Assembly: GCA_963721115.1 (NCBI GenBank)
Contig: CAVRIA010000006.1
Coordinates: 496,001-560,000, forward strand
DNA: 64,000 nt
Reading direction: 5' to 3'
From: CAVRIA01 sp963721115
GTDB taxonomy: Bacteria > Desulfobacterota > Binatia > HRBIN30 > CADEER01
Below the pieces are notes generated by a model. It was given only the letters and a program-made list of their open reading frames with translations. It was not told where the DNA came from and did no database searches. Each line of letters begins with the position of its first letter. The first letter of the stretch is position 1. Below are positions 47,112-57,309 of the stretch, in pieces. The position numbers and the translations under genes were made by a program.

Positions 47112-47201
47112 CACAAACACCGGGCGCGGGCCGATCGGGCGCTCGAGGGCGCGCCGCGCAACCGCGCCAGCGGTCGCAGCGAGAGTCCCTGATCCGGCGC
47201 C

Positions 47202-47217
47202 TGGCACATTCCGTGCT
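47202..47217 (+). promoter_or_regulatory. Sigma-54-type promoter for pilC
   Basis: TGGCAC (-24) at 47202-47207 and TGCT (-12) at 47214-47217 keep the invariant GG-N10-GC spacing (GG 47203-47204, GC 47215-47216). The match to the consensus TGGCACG-N4-TTGCW misses only two positions. Predicted start near 47228, about 70 bases before the pilC ATG. Confidence 0.65.
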
Positions 47218-47299
47218 GCATCATGAGTCACGAAACGGCATGGCATACGTAAGTAACCGAAACAAAAGGGCAATCCAGGGTACGTAGGGAGTCAAAATT

Positions 47300-48520
47300 A
47301 TGGCAGTTTTTCGATGGCAGGGGGTGTCCCCGCGGGGAGAGGCTCTCAGCGGCGAGATGGAAGCGGTGACTCGGGACGCGGTTCTGGCCCGGTTGCGGGC
47401 GCAGCGCATTCAGCCGATCCCGGACAAGATACGGGAGCGCGGTAAGGGATTCGACCGCGACATCAACATTCCGGGCTTCGGCGAGAGCATCAAGACGAAG
47501 GACGTCGTCATCTTCACCCGCCAGCTCGGCACGATGATCGACGCGGGACTGCCGATCGTTCAGTGCCTCGACATCCTCGGGGCGCAAACCGACAACAAGA
47601 AGTTCCGCGGCGTCATCCGCCAGCTCAAGGACGACGTCGAAGCAGGCTCTACGTTCACCGAGGCGCTTCGAAAGCACAACAAGATCTTCGACGATCTGTT
47701 CGTCAACATGATCTCGGCCGCAGAGATTGGCGGTATCCTGGATACCATTCTGCAGCGCCTGTCGGTCTACATGGAAAAATCCATGAAGCTGAAGGCGAAG
47801 ATCAAGGGCGCGATGATCTACCCGGTGACCATCATCACGGTGGCCACGGGCGTGACGGCGGTCCTCCTGGTGTGGGTCATCCCGGTCTTCGCCGAGCTCT
47901 TCTCCAGCTTCGGACAGGCGCTGCCGGCCCCGACGCAGTTCGTCATCAATCTGTCCAACTTCACCATCGCCTACTTCCCCTACATGATCGGGGTGGGGAT
48001 CGCGGCCGCCATCGGTCTGCGGCAGGCGTACCGGACCGAAGCCGGGCGCTTTGCGATGGACAAGTCGCTTCTCCAGATGCCGGTCTTCGGAGATCTGATC
48101 CGCAAGTCGTCGATCGCCCGCTTCACCCGCACGCTGAGCACCCTGATATCCTCGGGCGTGCCGATCCTCGACGCGCTCCTCATCACTGCCAAGACTTCCG
48201 GAAACAAGGTCGTCGAGCGCGCCGTCATGGCCACGCGGGCCAGCATCAGCGAGGGCAACTCGATCTCGGAGCCGCTCACGCAGAGCAAGGTCTTCCCCCC
48301 CATGGTCTGTCAAATGATCGCGGTGGGCGAGTCGACCGGCGCCCTGGATACGATGCTGCAGAAGATCGCCGAGTTCTACGAGGATGAGGTCGACAACATG
48401 GTCGCCAACCTCACGACCCTCATGGAGCCTCTGGTCATTCTCTTTCTCGGCACGATCATCGGCGGCCTGGTGATCTCGATGTACCTGCCGATCTTCAAGC
48501 TCGGTGCCGTCATCAGTTGA
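47300..48520 (+). CDS. pilC: PilC, type IV pilus inner-membrane platform protein
   Basis: 406 residues, the usual size. FRWQGVSPRGEALSGEMEA start is the standard PilC/GspF opening. Two T2SSF domains: first about 70-195 (TRQLGTMIDAGLPIVQCLDIL, FVNMISAAEIGGILDTIL) and second about 275-395 (TRTLSTLISSGVPILDAL, MIAVGESTGALDTMLQKIAEFYEDEVD). Three membrane helices (PVTIITVATGVTAVLLVWVIPVFAEL, PYMIGVGIAAAIGL, LVILFLGTIIGGLVISMYLPIF). GGGAG lies 8 bases before the ATG. Couples PilB/PilT rotation to pilin insertion. Expressed from its own sigma-54-type promoter. Confidence 0.96.
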   Translation: MAVFRWQGVSPRGEALSGEMEAVTRDAVLARLRAQRIQPIPDKIRERGKGFDRDINIPGFGESIKTKDVVIFTRQLGTMIDAGLPIVQCLDILGAQTDNKKFRGVIRQLKDDVEAGSTFTEALRKHNKIFDDLFVNMISAAEIGGILDTILQRLSVYMEKSMKLKAKIKGAMIYPVTIITVATGVTAVLLVWVIPVFAELFSSFGQALPAPTQFVINLSNFTIAYFPYMIGVGIAAAIGLRQAYRTEAGRFAMDKSLLQMPVFGDLIRKSSIARFTRTLSTLISSGVPILDALLITAKTSGNKVVERAVMATRASISEGNSISEPLTQSKVFPPMVCQMIAVGESTGALDTMLQKIAEFYEDEVDNMVANLTTLMEPLVILFLGTIIGGLVISMYLPIFKLGAVIS

Positions 48521-48539
48521 GCCAATGTGGGACTGAGCC

Positions 48540-50629
<2,090 letters not shown>

Positions 50630-50654
50630 GCGTCAAAAAAACCATGGCCGCAAT

Positions 50655-50680
50655 GTGTCACGTTGCCACTAACCGTCACA
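50655..50680 (+). promoter_or_regulatory. Tandem GTCAC motifs, possible activator sites for pilA
   Basis: TGTCAC (50656-50661) and CGTCAC (50674-50679) are direct repeats spaced 18 bases apart, about 80-100 bases upstream of the pilA sigma-54-type promoter, the usual position for enhancer binding. PilR sites in Pseudomonas contain TGTC-type cores. They are immediately beyond the activator gene's own stop codon. Confidence 0.4.
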
Positions 50681-50752
50681 GTTCCGAGCATTCGCGCCGA
50701 CGAAATCACCGGGAATTCAGCGGGTTACCCGCCCCGGCGAGCGGCACTCCCC

Positions 50753-50769
50753 TTGGTATACGCCTTGCA
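50753..50769 (+). promoter_or_regulatory. Sigma-54-type promoter for pilA
   Basis: TTGGTA (-24) and CTTGCA (-12) with GG 50755-50756 and GC 50767-50768 separated by exactly 10 bases. The -12 half matches consensus; the -24 half keeps TTGG but not CAC. Predicted start near 50780, giving a 5' leader of about 165 bases before pilA. Confidence 0.55.
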
Positions 50770-50800
50770 ATCTCCAAAAGGCGTCAGGCGGACGGTTTGA

Positions 50801-50866
50801 ATGAATTCCGAAGGTGGAAACAAGGAGGTGACGATGCAGAGAGCGCATGCGCCGCCCGCACCCTGA
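50801..50866 (+). CDS. Possible leader peptide upstream of pilA
   Basis: A short reading frame inside the predicted pilA leader: ATG 50801 to TGA 50864-50866 (21 codons), or internal ATG 50834 giving 10 codons, MQRAHAPPAP. The internal ATG is preceded by AAGGAGGTGA (50822-50831), a complete match to the 16S anti-Shine-Dalgarno, stronger than the site of pilA itself. The APPAP run could slow ribosomes. No homology is claimed; it could be a translated leader affecting pilA mRNA stability, or an accident. The rest of 50630-50947 holds only the control sites listed. Confidence 0.35.
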   Translation: MNSEGGNKEVTMQRAHAPPAP

Positions 50867-50916
50867 GAACAGCGAAGCGGTTCCAATCGGAAGGTCAACT
50901 GTTTCAGTAACCAAAA

Positions 50917-50928
50917 GGTCTTCGGACC
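50917..50928 (+). repeat. UUCG-tetraloop hairpin before the pilA ribosome site
   Basis: GGTC-TTCG-GACC forms a 4-bp stem closed by C(UUCG)G, an exceptionally stable tetraloop, ending nine bases before AAGGAGG (50938-50944). Likely keeps the ribosome site exposed or protects the abundant pilin mRNA. Confidence 0.5.
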
Positions 50929-50947
50929 AATACTTTAAGGAGGCAAC

Positions 50948-51328
50948 ATGAAGGCATTGAAAGGCAACAAGGGTTTCACGCTGATCGAGCTGCTCGTCGT
51001 GGTAGCGATCATCGGCATCTTGGCGGCCATCGCCATCCCGCAGTTCGCGTCCTATCGTCAGAGAGGATTCGACGCTCGGGCCAACTCGGACCTGCGCAAC
51101 GCCGCCACTTCCGAGGAAGCGAACTTCGCCACCGACCAGGTGTACGTGACCTGCGCCGACGCGGCCTGCAACGATCCCACGCTGCCGGGCTTCCAGATCT
51201 CTGGCACCGTCACGATGGGTATGACGGGCGCGGCCGGCGCCAACCCGTCCTTCACCGGCACGTCGACGTCGACGAGCGGCACGGGCAAGACCTTCAGCTA
51301 CGACAGCGCCGCCGGCGGCATGCAATAA
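50948..51328 (+). CDS. pilA: PilA, major type IV pilin (prepilin)
   Basis: 126 residues. Class III signal: KGNKG then FTLIELLVVVAIIGILAAIAIPQF, cleaved after Gly9 by the prepilin peptidase encoded at 62240; Glu5 of the mature protein is E14. The C-terminal domain is small (about 85 residues) with two closely spaced cysteines (C69, C74) that may form a disulfide loop, then a Thr/Ser/Gly-rich end. The short type IVa form resembles pilins of Deltaproteobacteria. AAGGAGG lies 3-4 bases before the start region (50938-50944), ATG 50948. Followed by a strong terminator, so it is a monocistronic, highly expressed unit. Confidence 0.95.
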   Translation: MKALKGNKGFTLIELLVVVAIIGILAAIAIPQFASYRQRGFDARANSDLRNAATSEEANFATDQVYVTCADAACNDPTLPGFQISGTVTMGMTGAAGANPSFTGTSTSTSGTGKTFSYDSAAGGMQ

Positions 51329-51358
51329 TCGACCGTCTCGGGCACTGGTCAATGAACG

Positions 51359-51389
51359 GGGGGAGGGCACATGCCCTCCCCCTCTTTTT
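51359..51389 (+). terminator. Rho-independent terminator of pilA
   Basis: Stem GGGGGAGGGC (51359-51368) and GCCCTCCCCC (51373-51382), a perfect 10-bp match with a 4-base loop, followed by TCTTTTT (51383-51389). Lies 31 bases after the pilA stop. The clearest terminator in the window. Confidence 0.9.
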
Positions 51390-51461
51390 GACGCGGTGCC
51401 GGCGGTGGGGCGATTGCATCCTTCGACTGCCCATTCCGTTCACTGCTATTGTCCTTGCGCC

Positions 51462-52379
51462 ATGGCATTCGGCAGAGCTCTACGTCCGGTGACATTCCTG
51501 GCGGCGCTGCTCGCGCTGGGCGTCGTGACCGGCGTCGCGTGCAGCAGGCTGGACCGCCGCCGGCAGGCGGCCGACGAGGATCGCTCGCCCATCTATCTGC
51601 CGCAGGCGAAGTACCTTCGCCCGATGTCCGTCGGGTACGAGAACGTTCTGGCCGACATCCTGTGGTTTCGCACCATCAGCTATTTCGGGAAACACTACCG
51701 GCAGGACCGGACCTATCCCTGGTTGGCGCACATGTGTGACCTGGTCACCGATCTGGACCCGAAGGCGCAGCACGTCTATCAGTTCGCCGGCGTGATTCTC
51801 CCGTGGGAGGCGAACCAGGCAAAGGAGGGGATTCGGATCTTGGAGAAGGGCGTTCGCGAATTTCCGAACTCCTGGCTCCTGCGCTACCACCTCGGGTTCA
51901 ACTACTACTTCTTCGAGGACGACTACGACAAGGCGATCGAGAACCTGAAGATCGCCGCCCAGCTGCCGGGGGCACACCCGGCGATGGCCGAGCTGGTGGC
52001 GGTTCTCGCGGCTCATCGGTACGGACCGGAGACGACCTTGAAGTTTCTCTCCGAACTGAGGGGGAACGTCTATTCGGACGAGGTTCGCGACGTGGTCGGG
52101 CAGCAGATGAAGGAGGCCCGGCTCGCCATCCGGCTCGAGCACATCGACACTGCGGTGAAGAGGTACCGGGAGCGCAGCGGACGGATTCCACCCTCGGTCG
52201 AGACGCTGGTCGAGGCCGGGCTGCTCGCCGAGGTGCCGGAGGATCCCTTCGGCGGAACCTGGGAGATCGATCCCAAAACCGGAAAGGTGCGGTCGTCGAC
52301 CGGGCAGGAACCTTCTCGTTTGCACCAGAGCCGAGTTCGCGAGAGGGTGCTGCGCGGGGAATCGGTGCGGGACCAATAG
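51462..52379 (+). CDS. TPR-like lipoprotein
   Basis: 305 residues. N-terminal lipoprotein signal PVTFLAALLALGVVTGVAC with the lipid Cys near residue 27. Conserved-looking block SVGYENVLADILWFRTISYFGKHY, then TPR-like helices (WLLRYHLGFNYYFFEDDYDKAIENLKIAAQL). The C-terminus PEDPFGGTWEIDPKTGKVRSSTG resembles the end of type II secretion pseudopilins (the 'DPWG-x-Y' style), suggesting a periplasmic strand motif. I do not recognise a named family. The ABC ATPase gene starts nine bases later, so it likely belongs to the export cluster that follows. The ATG at 51462 was preferred over an upstream in-frame ATG inside the spacer. Confidence 0.78.
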   Translation: MAFGRALRPVTFLAALLALGVVTGVACSRLDRRRQAADEDRSPIYLPQAKYLRPMSVGYENVLADILWFRTISYFGKHYRQDRTYPWLAHMCDLVTDLDPKAQHVYQFAGVILPWEANQAKEGIRILEKGVREFPNSWLLRYHLGFNYYFFEDDYDKAIENLKIAAQLPGAHPAMAELVAVLAAHRYGPETTLKFLSELRGNVYSDEVRDVVGQQMKEARLAIRLEHIDTAVKRYRERSGRIPPSVETLVEAGLLAEVPEDPFGGTWEIDPKTGKVRSSTGQEPSRLHQSRVRERVLRGESVRDQ

Positions 52380-52388
52380 GGAGCGGGC

Positions 52389-53321
52389 ATGGCGGCGGTC
52401 CTCGAGGCGAAGGGTCTGGGCAAGTATTTTCGCCACAACTGGACGATGCGGCGCTTTCAGGCGCTTCAGGATCTGGACCTGCGCGTGGACGAGGGAGAGG
52501 TCTTCGGGCTCATCGGGCCGAACGGCGCAGGCAAGACGACCGCCTTCAAGGTCATCCTGGGGCTGTTGCGGCCGAGCGCCGGCACCGTGACGTTTCGGGG
52601 CCAGCCGCTGCATGCTTCGAGTCGTGCCGAGATCGGCTTCCTGCCCGAGCAACCGTACTTCTACGATTATCTCACGGTCTACGAGACTCTCGACATGTAC
52701 GGGCGGCTCTACGGCCTGCGGTCGCCGGAGCGGCACCGGAGGGTGAGCGAGGTGATCGATCAGGTGCAGCTCGGCCACAAGCGCCGCGCCTCGTTGCGAA
52801 CCCTGTCGAAGGGCACTCTACAGAGGGTCGGGGTGGCCCAGGCGATTCTCAACCGGCCGCGCCTGATCATCCTCGACGAGCCCATGTCGGGGCTGGATCC
52901 CTCCGGTCGTCATCACATGCGGGAGCTCGTCCTGTCCGTGCAGCGGGACGGCGCCACCGTCATCTTCTCTTCCCACATCCTTCCCGACGCCGAGGTGCTC
53001 TGCCACCGGGTCGGCATCCTTGCCGGCGGCAGGCTGCGCGAGGTGATCGATCTGCGCCGCGATCAGGAGTCCTCCGTCTACCTCATGACGGTGACCTCCG
53101 TGCAGGCGGATGCCGTGGCGAGCCTCGCCCGTCTGGCGGAGGGAGATCCGACGCGGAACGGGCGAGGCTGGAGCATCCGACTGGGGGGGCCTTCTGCCGT
53201 CGGCGCGGCGCTCGACGTCGTGCGGCAGGCGGGGGGATTGGTCGAGAGCCTGATTCCCGTTCATCCCTCGCTCGAGGATCGATTTCTGATCCATGTGGGC
53301 CATGAGTCGTCACTGGACTGA
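52389..53321 (+). CDS. ABC exporter ATP-binding protein
   Basis: 310 residues. Walker A GPNGAGKTTAFK (about 45-56), Q-loop FLPEQPYFYDYLTVYETL, signature LSKGTLQRVGVAQA (variant of LSGGQ), Walker B LIILDEPMSGLDP, switch His in FSSHILPDAE. The C-terminal 90 residues form the regulatory extension common in ABC-2/CcmA-NatA-type ATPases. It pairs with the permease at 55020-55787, from which it is separated by the TMTC-like gene; all three overlap (this stop lies inside the next gene), so they are co-translated. Substrate unknown. Confidence 0.92.
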   Translation: MAAVLEAKGLGKYFRHNWTMRRFQALQDLDLRVDEGEVFGLIGPNGAGKTTAFKVILGLLRPSAGTVTFRGQPLHASSRAEIGFLPEQPYFYDYLTVYETLDMYGRLYGLRSPERHRRVSEVIDQVQLGHKRRASLRTLSKGTLQRVGVAQAILNRPRLIILDEPMSGLDPSGRHHMRELVLSVQRDGATVIFSSHILPDAEVLCHRVGILAGGRLREVIDLRRDQESSVYLMTVTSVQADAVASLARLAEGDPTRNGRGWSIRLGGPSAVGAALDVVRQAGGLVESLIPVHPSLEDRFLIHVGHESSLD

Positions 53322-55023
53322 GAGACGCCGCACCGTTTCCCTCGTCGCCGTCGTCGCGGTGCTCGCCGTCGTGCCCTATCTCAACGGGCTGAACGGAGAT
53401 TTCACCTTCGACGACGTCGGGGTGATTCGGGACAACCCGATGATTCAGAGAAGCTCGCCGCTGCGGCTGTTCGTCGACCCGTACTATCCCGGCGCCCTCT
53501 ACCGCCCGGTGACCATGCTGACCTATGCAGCCAATGCGCGACTGGGTGGAGGCACGTTCGGGTACCACGTTGTGAACGTGGCGTTGCACGCCCTCGTCAG
53601 CGTCGGTGTCCTGGCTCTGGCGGGCGTGTTTCTGAGCTCGACCGCCGGCGCCTTTGCCACCGCCGCGATCTTCGCCGTGCACCCCATCCACACGGAGGCG
53701 GTGAGCAGCATCGTCGGCAGGGCCGAGCTTCTCGCCGCCCTCCTGGTGATCGTCGCCCTCATCGGCGTGGCGCGGCAGGCCTCGGCGAGCGGTCGCCGGC
53801 GCTCGGCATGGCGGGCCGCCTCCCTGGTCAGCTTCGCGATCGGATTGCTCGCAAAGGAGAGCGCCTTCACCGCCATCGGCCTCGTTCCGCTGGTGGACTG
53901 GTGGGCCCGACCGCGGGAAAAGGGGTGGCGCCACCTGTGTGCCGCGCTTCCCTACGCTCTGATCGGGATTGCCTATCTCGGTCTCCGGATCGGAGTGATC
54001 GGCTCGCTCGGACTGCCCGAGCCGCCGGGATCGCTCGACAATCCGCTGGCGCACGTGGCGCTTCTGCCGCGCCTGCTGACGGCGATTGTGGTGCTGTGGG
54101 AGTACGTCTCCCTCCTCGCCGTCCCCGTCCACCTCGCGGCGGACTATTCCTTCAACCAGATTCCGATCGTTCTCACGCTACTCGACCCGCGCTTCCTCCT
54201 GGCAGTGGCCGGGCTGTTCGGAGCCGCCCTGAGCGTCGCGCTGATCTCCCGCAGGAAGCCCGAGGTGCTGGCGGCGGCGCTCCTGTTCCTCGTCCCGCTC
54301 GGGTTGACCGCCAACGTTCTCTTTCCCATCGGCACGATCAAGGCCGAACGGCTCCTCTACCTGCCTTCGCTCGGCTGGTGCCTCGGGCTCGGTTGTCTGG
54401 CCGACGCGGCGGCGCGCGCGAAGCGGCGGATCTGGATCCCGGCCTTCGCCGCGCTCGTCGCCGCGCTCGGCGCGAGGACGTGGTTGCGCAACCCGGACTG
54501 GCGAAACGACCTCGTTCTCTTCACCGTCACCGCCCAGGCGTCCCCGGCCAGCGCCAAGGCCCACCACAACGTGGCCGTCGCCCTGGAGAGAGCCGGACAA
54601 CTCGACGAGGCGATGGACGAGTTCCGGGAATCCTTCGCGATCTACCCGCAGTACCCTGGTGCGGCGTTCGGCATCGGGCACGTGTACAGTCTGAAGGGGC
54701 TCGACGGCCCGGCCTTGCACTGGTACGAGAAGGCGGTGCGGCTGGACTGGGGGTTCGCCAAGGCGCATTTGCAGATCGGTCTCCTGCGAGAACGGCTGCG
54801 CGAGTACGACACCGCCGAGGCGGCGTTTCGCGCTGGCCTGGCCGGGGATCCCGACAACGCCTTGCTGCTGGTGAACCTGAGCGCCACCCGCTTGGAGCAG
54901 GGCGATCGCTGGGGCTCGCTGCGCCTGCTGTCCCGGCTCGACGCTCTGGGCCCCGTCGCCCCCGACGTCGCGGACCTGGTGGCGGCGGCGCGACGCGAGA
55001 TCGAAGCGGGGGCGCGCGGATGA
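53302..55023 (+). CDS. TMTC-like polytopic membrane protein with TPR tail
   Basis: 573 residues from the ATG at 53302 (a GTG at 53293 is possible). About ten membrane helices, with the DD-containing first loop GDFTFDDVGVIRDNP (D37, D38) expected in GT-C lipid-linked glycosyltransferases. YRPVTMLTYAANARLGG and FAVHPIHTEAVSSIVGRAELL are hallmark TMTC blocks, as in O-mannosyltransferases TMTC1-4. Residues about 410-540 are TPRs (AKAHHNVAVALERAGQLDEAMDEF, EYDTAEAAFRAGL). Predicted role: transfer of a sugar from a lipid carrier to a periplasmic protein. Sandwiched between ABC ATPase and permease; ATGA overlap with the permease. Confidence 0.82.
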   Translation: MSRHWTERRRTVSLVAVVAVLAVVPYLNGLNGDFTFDDVGVIRDNPMIQRSSPLRLFVDPYYPGALYRPVTMLTYAANARLGGGTFGYHVVNVALHALVSVGVLALAGVFLSSTAGAFATAAIFAVHPIHTEAVSSIVGRAELLAALLVIVALIGVARQASASGRRRSAWRAASLVSFAIGLLAKESAFTAIGLVPLVDWWARPREKGWRHLCAALPYALIGIAYLGLRIGVIGSLGLPEPPGSLDNPLAHVALLPRLLTAIVVLWEYVSLLAVPVHLAADYSFNQIPIVLTLLDPRFLLAVAGLFGAALSVALISRRKPEVLAAALLFLVPLGLTANVLFPIGTIKAERLLYLPSLGWCLGLGCLADAAARAKRRIWIPAFAALVAALGARTWLRNPDWRNDLVLFTVTAQASPASAKAHHNVAVALERAGQLDEAMDEFRESFAIYPQYPGAAFGIGHVYSLKGLDGPALHWYEKAVRLDWGFAKAHLQIGLLRERLREYDTAEAAFRAGLAGDPDNALLLVNLSATRLEQGDRWGSLRLLSRLDALGPVAPDVADLVAAARREIEAGARG

Positions 55024-55787
55024 AGATTTTCGCCATCGCCCTGAACACGTTTCGCGAGGCGATCCGCAACCGGATCCTCTACTCGATTCTGTTCTTCGCC
55101 CTGGTCGTGGTGGGCATCGCGTCGGTGTTCGGAGCGGCGTCGATCGGCGACCAGATGAAGTTCATCAAGGACTTCAGCCTGATGAGCGTCTCCCTGTTCG
55201 GCGTGATCATCGCCATCGTCCTCGGCGTCACCATGCTCCACCAGGAGCTTCGCAAGCGCACCATTCTCAACATCCTGTCCAAGCCGGTGGCGCGCTGGGA
55301 GTTCATCGCCGGCAAGTTCCTCGGCATGCTGGCCACCCTGGCGCTGATCGTCGGGCTCATGAGCGCGGGCCTGCTGGCCTTCCTGTCGGCGCTCGAGGGA
55401 CACTTCGACTGGGGGCTGGCTCTCGCCTCGGGCACCACGCTGCTGGAGATCATGGTGGTCATCGCGGTGGCGCTGCTCTTCTCGTCCCTGGTCGTGACAC
55501 CGGCGCTCGCCGGAATGTTCACGGCGGCCACCTTCGTTGCCGGGCGCTCCGCCGGCTACCTGCAGTACTTTTTCTCGGACGAGCACTCACCGGCCGTGCA
55601 GATGATCGCCAAGGTTCTGTACTGGACCCTGCCGCGGCTCGACCGGTTCTCGATCGCGAACCAAGTGGTCTACGGCCAGCCCGTGGAGGCCCCCTACCTG
55701 ATCGCGCTGGTGGTCTACGCGCTGGCGTACTCCGCCGTCCTGCTGCTGCTCAGCGTCGCCCTGTTCTCGCGCCGCGAGTTTGCCTGA
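55020..55787 (+). CDS. ABC-2 type permease
   Basis: 255 residues, six hydrophobic segments. The opening FAIALNTFREAIRNRILYSILFFALVVVGIASVF (key: NTFREAIRNRILY) is the standard NosY/ABC-2 start; EIMVVIAVALLFSSLVVTPALAGMF and the C-terminal ALVVYALAYSAVLLLLSVALFSRREF also fit. It forms the membrane channel for the ATPase at 52389. Starts by ATGA overlap with the TMTC-like gene. The last 201 bases are overlapped on the opposite strand by the end of the next gene's reading frame. Confidence 0.88.
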   Translation: MKIFAIALNTFREAIRNRILYSILFFALVVVGIASVFGAASIGDQMKFIKDFSLMSVSLFGVIIAIVLGVTMLHQELRKRTILNILSKPVARWEFIAGKFLGMLATLALIVGLMSAGLLAFLSALEGHFDWGLALASGTTLLEIMVVIAVALLFSSLVVTPALAGMFTAATFVAGRSAGYLQYFFSDEHSPAVQMIAKVLYWTLPRLDRFSIANQVVYGQPVEAPYLIALVVYALAYSAVLLLLSVALFSRREFA

Positions 55788-57305
55788 CGGGGAGAACAGG
55801 CGCGCCGCCAGGGCGCCGCCGCGGCGGTAGTAGAGACGGTACTCGGCGAACCTGCCGCGCGGCTGCAAGGCGGGAGGGAACGGTGCGTAGTGTTCTAGAA
55901 GCCAGCGGGGGACCGGGCGCTCGGGCGGGAACGGGAACTTCCTGGAGACCACGAGCAGCTCGGGGTGCTGGCGGGAAAGGTCCTCGATGACCCTTGCCTG
56001 GCGCGGCGCCGAGCGGGGTCCGTCGAGGAGATACTCGCTGCGAAACTCGCCGATCGGCGGCCGCCGTCCGCTGTAGTAGTACAACTCCGCGTAGTGACCC
56101 CACTGGACGAAGGTCTCGCCGGGCCTGAGCAGTCGGTTCAGGGCGCCGGCCACGGCTGTGTTGTTCAGCAGGCGCGGGCCGAACTTCCGACTCGACCACT
56201 CGGCGGGGGGATAGGTGTAATAGGGGGCCTGCGCGGCCATGAGAAGAAAGACGAGGGCGGCCGCGGCGACGGCAAAACGCCGGCTGCCCGTCGCCGGGTT
56301 CTTCCCTGCGACGGCGAGGAGTCCGCAGGCGGCGCCGACCGACAGGGGAGGCAGCCAGAGCTGATAGTAGTGCTCGAAGAACTTGCCGGGCAGGGCCACG
56401 GCGGCATACGTGCCGGCGGTGTAGGCGGCGAGGAGCAGACGCGGGCGTCGCCCGCGCGGGGGCCGCCACAGCCCGGCCAGGAGCGCTACGATGAGCAGCG
56501 GCAGCACGTGATATGTACACGGGGCGATCAGGTGCGCCGGGGTCAGGCCGGCCAGCAGGTTCGGGAAGGGACTGCTGGCGTACTGCCGGTTGAAGGTGAA
56601 GACCGCCGCCCAGAAATCGACGGCTCGCCCCGATGCCGCGAAGTACGCGATCACCGTGCCCCAGACGACCGCGCCAACACCCGCCCACGCCAGCGGCTGC
56701 AGGAGAGCGCCGCGCCGGGTCGTTCCGGGCGGCGGCGCGGCGACGTGCGCGAGCGCAAACGCCAGGCCGACCGCGATGGCCACCTGCTTGTAGAGCGTGG
56801 CCAGGGCGAGGAGCGCTCCGATCAGCAACGTCGTCTGCATTGCGCGGCCACCGTCCCGGCGCAGTAACAGGGCGAAGACCCAGATCAGACACGCGTTGAG
56901 GAACGCCTCGGTGTTTGGCTGGTTTGCCTGTAGATACAGGTCCGCTGAGGTCACAGCCCAGAATGCAGCGGCGGCGCTGCCGGCCTCCGGAACGCCGCTC
57001 GCCGCCGCTGCGGCGGCAGACACTCCGAGCATGGTGGCGATCGCTGCCAGCAGGCCCAGGACGTACACGTGGGCGGGCCCGTCGCCCGCCGCCATTTGCG
57101 CGAGGGCGAAGGTCGTGTAGATTGCCGGCGGCTTGTGGTCCCACAGGTCGGAGTAGAGGCTCTTGCCGTTCCGCATCTGCGCGGCGACGACTGCGTACGT
57201 CGCGGCGTCCATCTCGAGCGGCTCGGGCACCGTGTAGAGCCGCGCCGCCGCCATCAGCAAGGCGAAGAGGAGCAGGGACAGGGCGGTGCTCCGGAGCTCG
57301 GCCAT
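55587..57305 (-). CDS. GT39/ArnT-like membrane glycosyltransferase
   Basis: 572 residues. Eleven or so membrane helices. The first periplasmic loop EPLEMDAATYAVVAAQMRNGKSLYSDLWDHKPPAIYTTFALA (key: LYSDLWDHKPPAIY) is the typical acidic catalytic loop of PMT/ArnT-type GT-C enzymes using polyprenyl-phosphate sugars. FFEHYYQLWLPPLS is another family block. The last 66 codons (after RGGALAARLF) are low-complexity Gln/Arg sequence antisense to the ABC permease gene; homologues would be expected to stop near 55790, so the natural stop may have been lost. Third in a leftward operon: four bases separate it from the PAP2 gene. Confidence 0.82.
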   Translation of the reverse strand: MAELRSTALSLLLFALLMAAARLYTVPEPLEMDAATYAVVAAQMRNGKSLYSDLWDHKPPAIYTTFALAQMAAGDGPAHVYVLGLLAAIATMLGVSAAAAAASGVPEAGSAAAAFWAVTSADLYLQANQPNTEAFLNACLIWVFALLLRRDGGRAMQTTLLIGALLALATLYKQVAIAVGLAFALAHVAAPPPGTTRRGALLQPLAWAGVGAVVWGTVIAYFAASGRAVDFWAAVFTFNRQYASSPFPNLLAGLTPAHLIAPCTYHVLPLLIVALLAGLWRPPRGRRPRLLLAAYTAGTYAAVALPGKFFEHYYQLWLPPLSVGAACGLLAVAGKNPATGSRRFAVAAAALVFLLMAAQAPYYTYPPAEWSSRKFGPRLLNNTAVAGALNRLLRPGETFVQWGHYAELYYYSGRRPPIGEFRSEYLLDGPRSAPRQARVIEDLSRQHPELLVVSRKFPFPPERPVPRWLLEHYAPFPPALQPRGRFAEYRLYYRRGGALAARLFSPSGKLAAREQGDAEQQQDGGVRQRVDHQRDQVGGLHGLAVDHLVRDREPVEPRQGPVQNLGDHLHGR

Positions 57306-57309
57306 CGCC

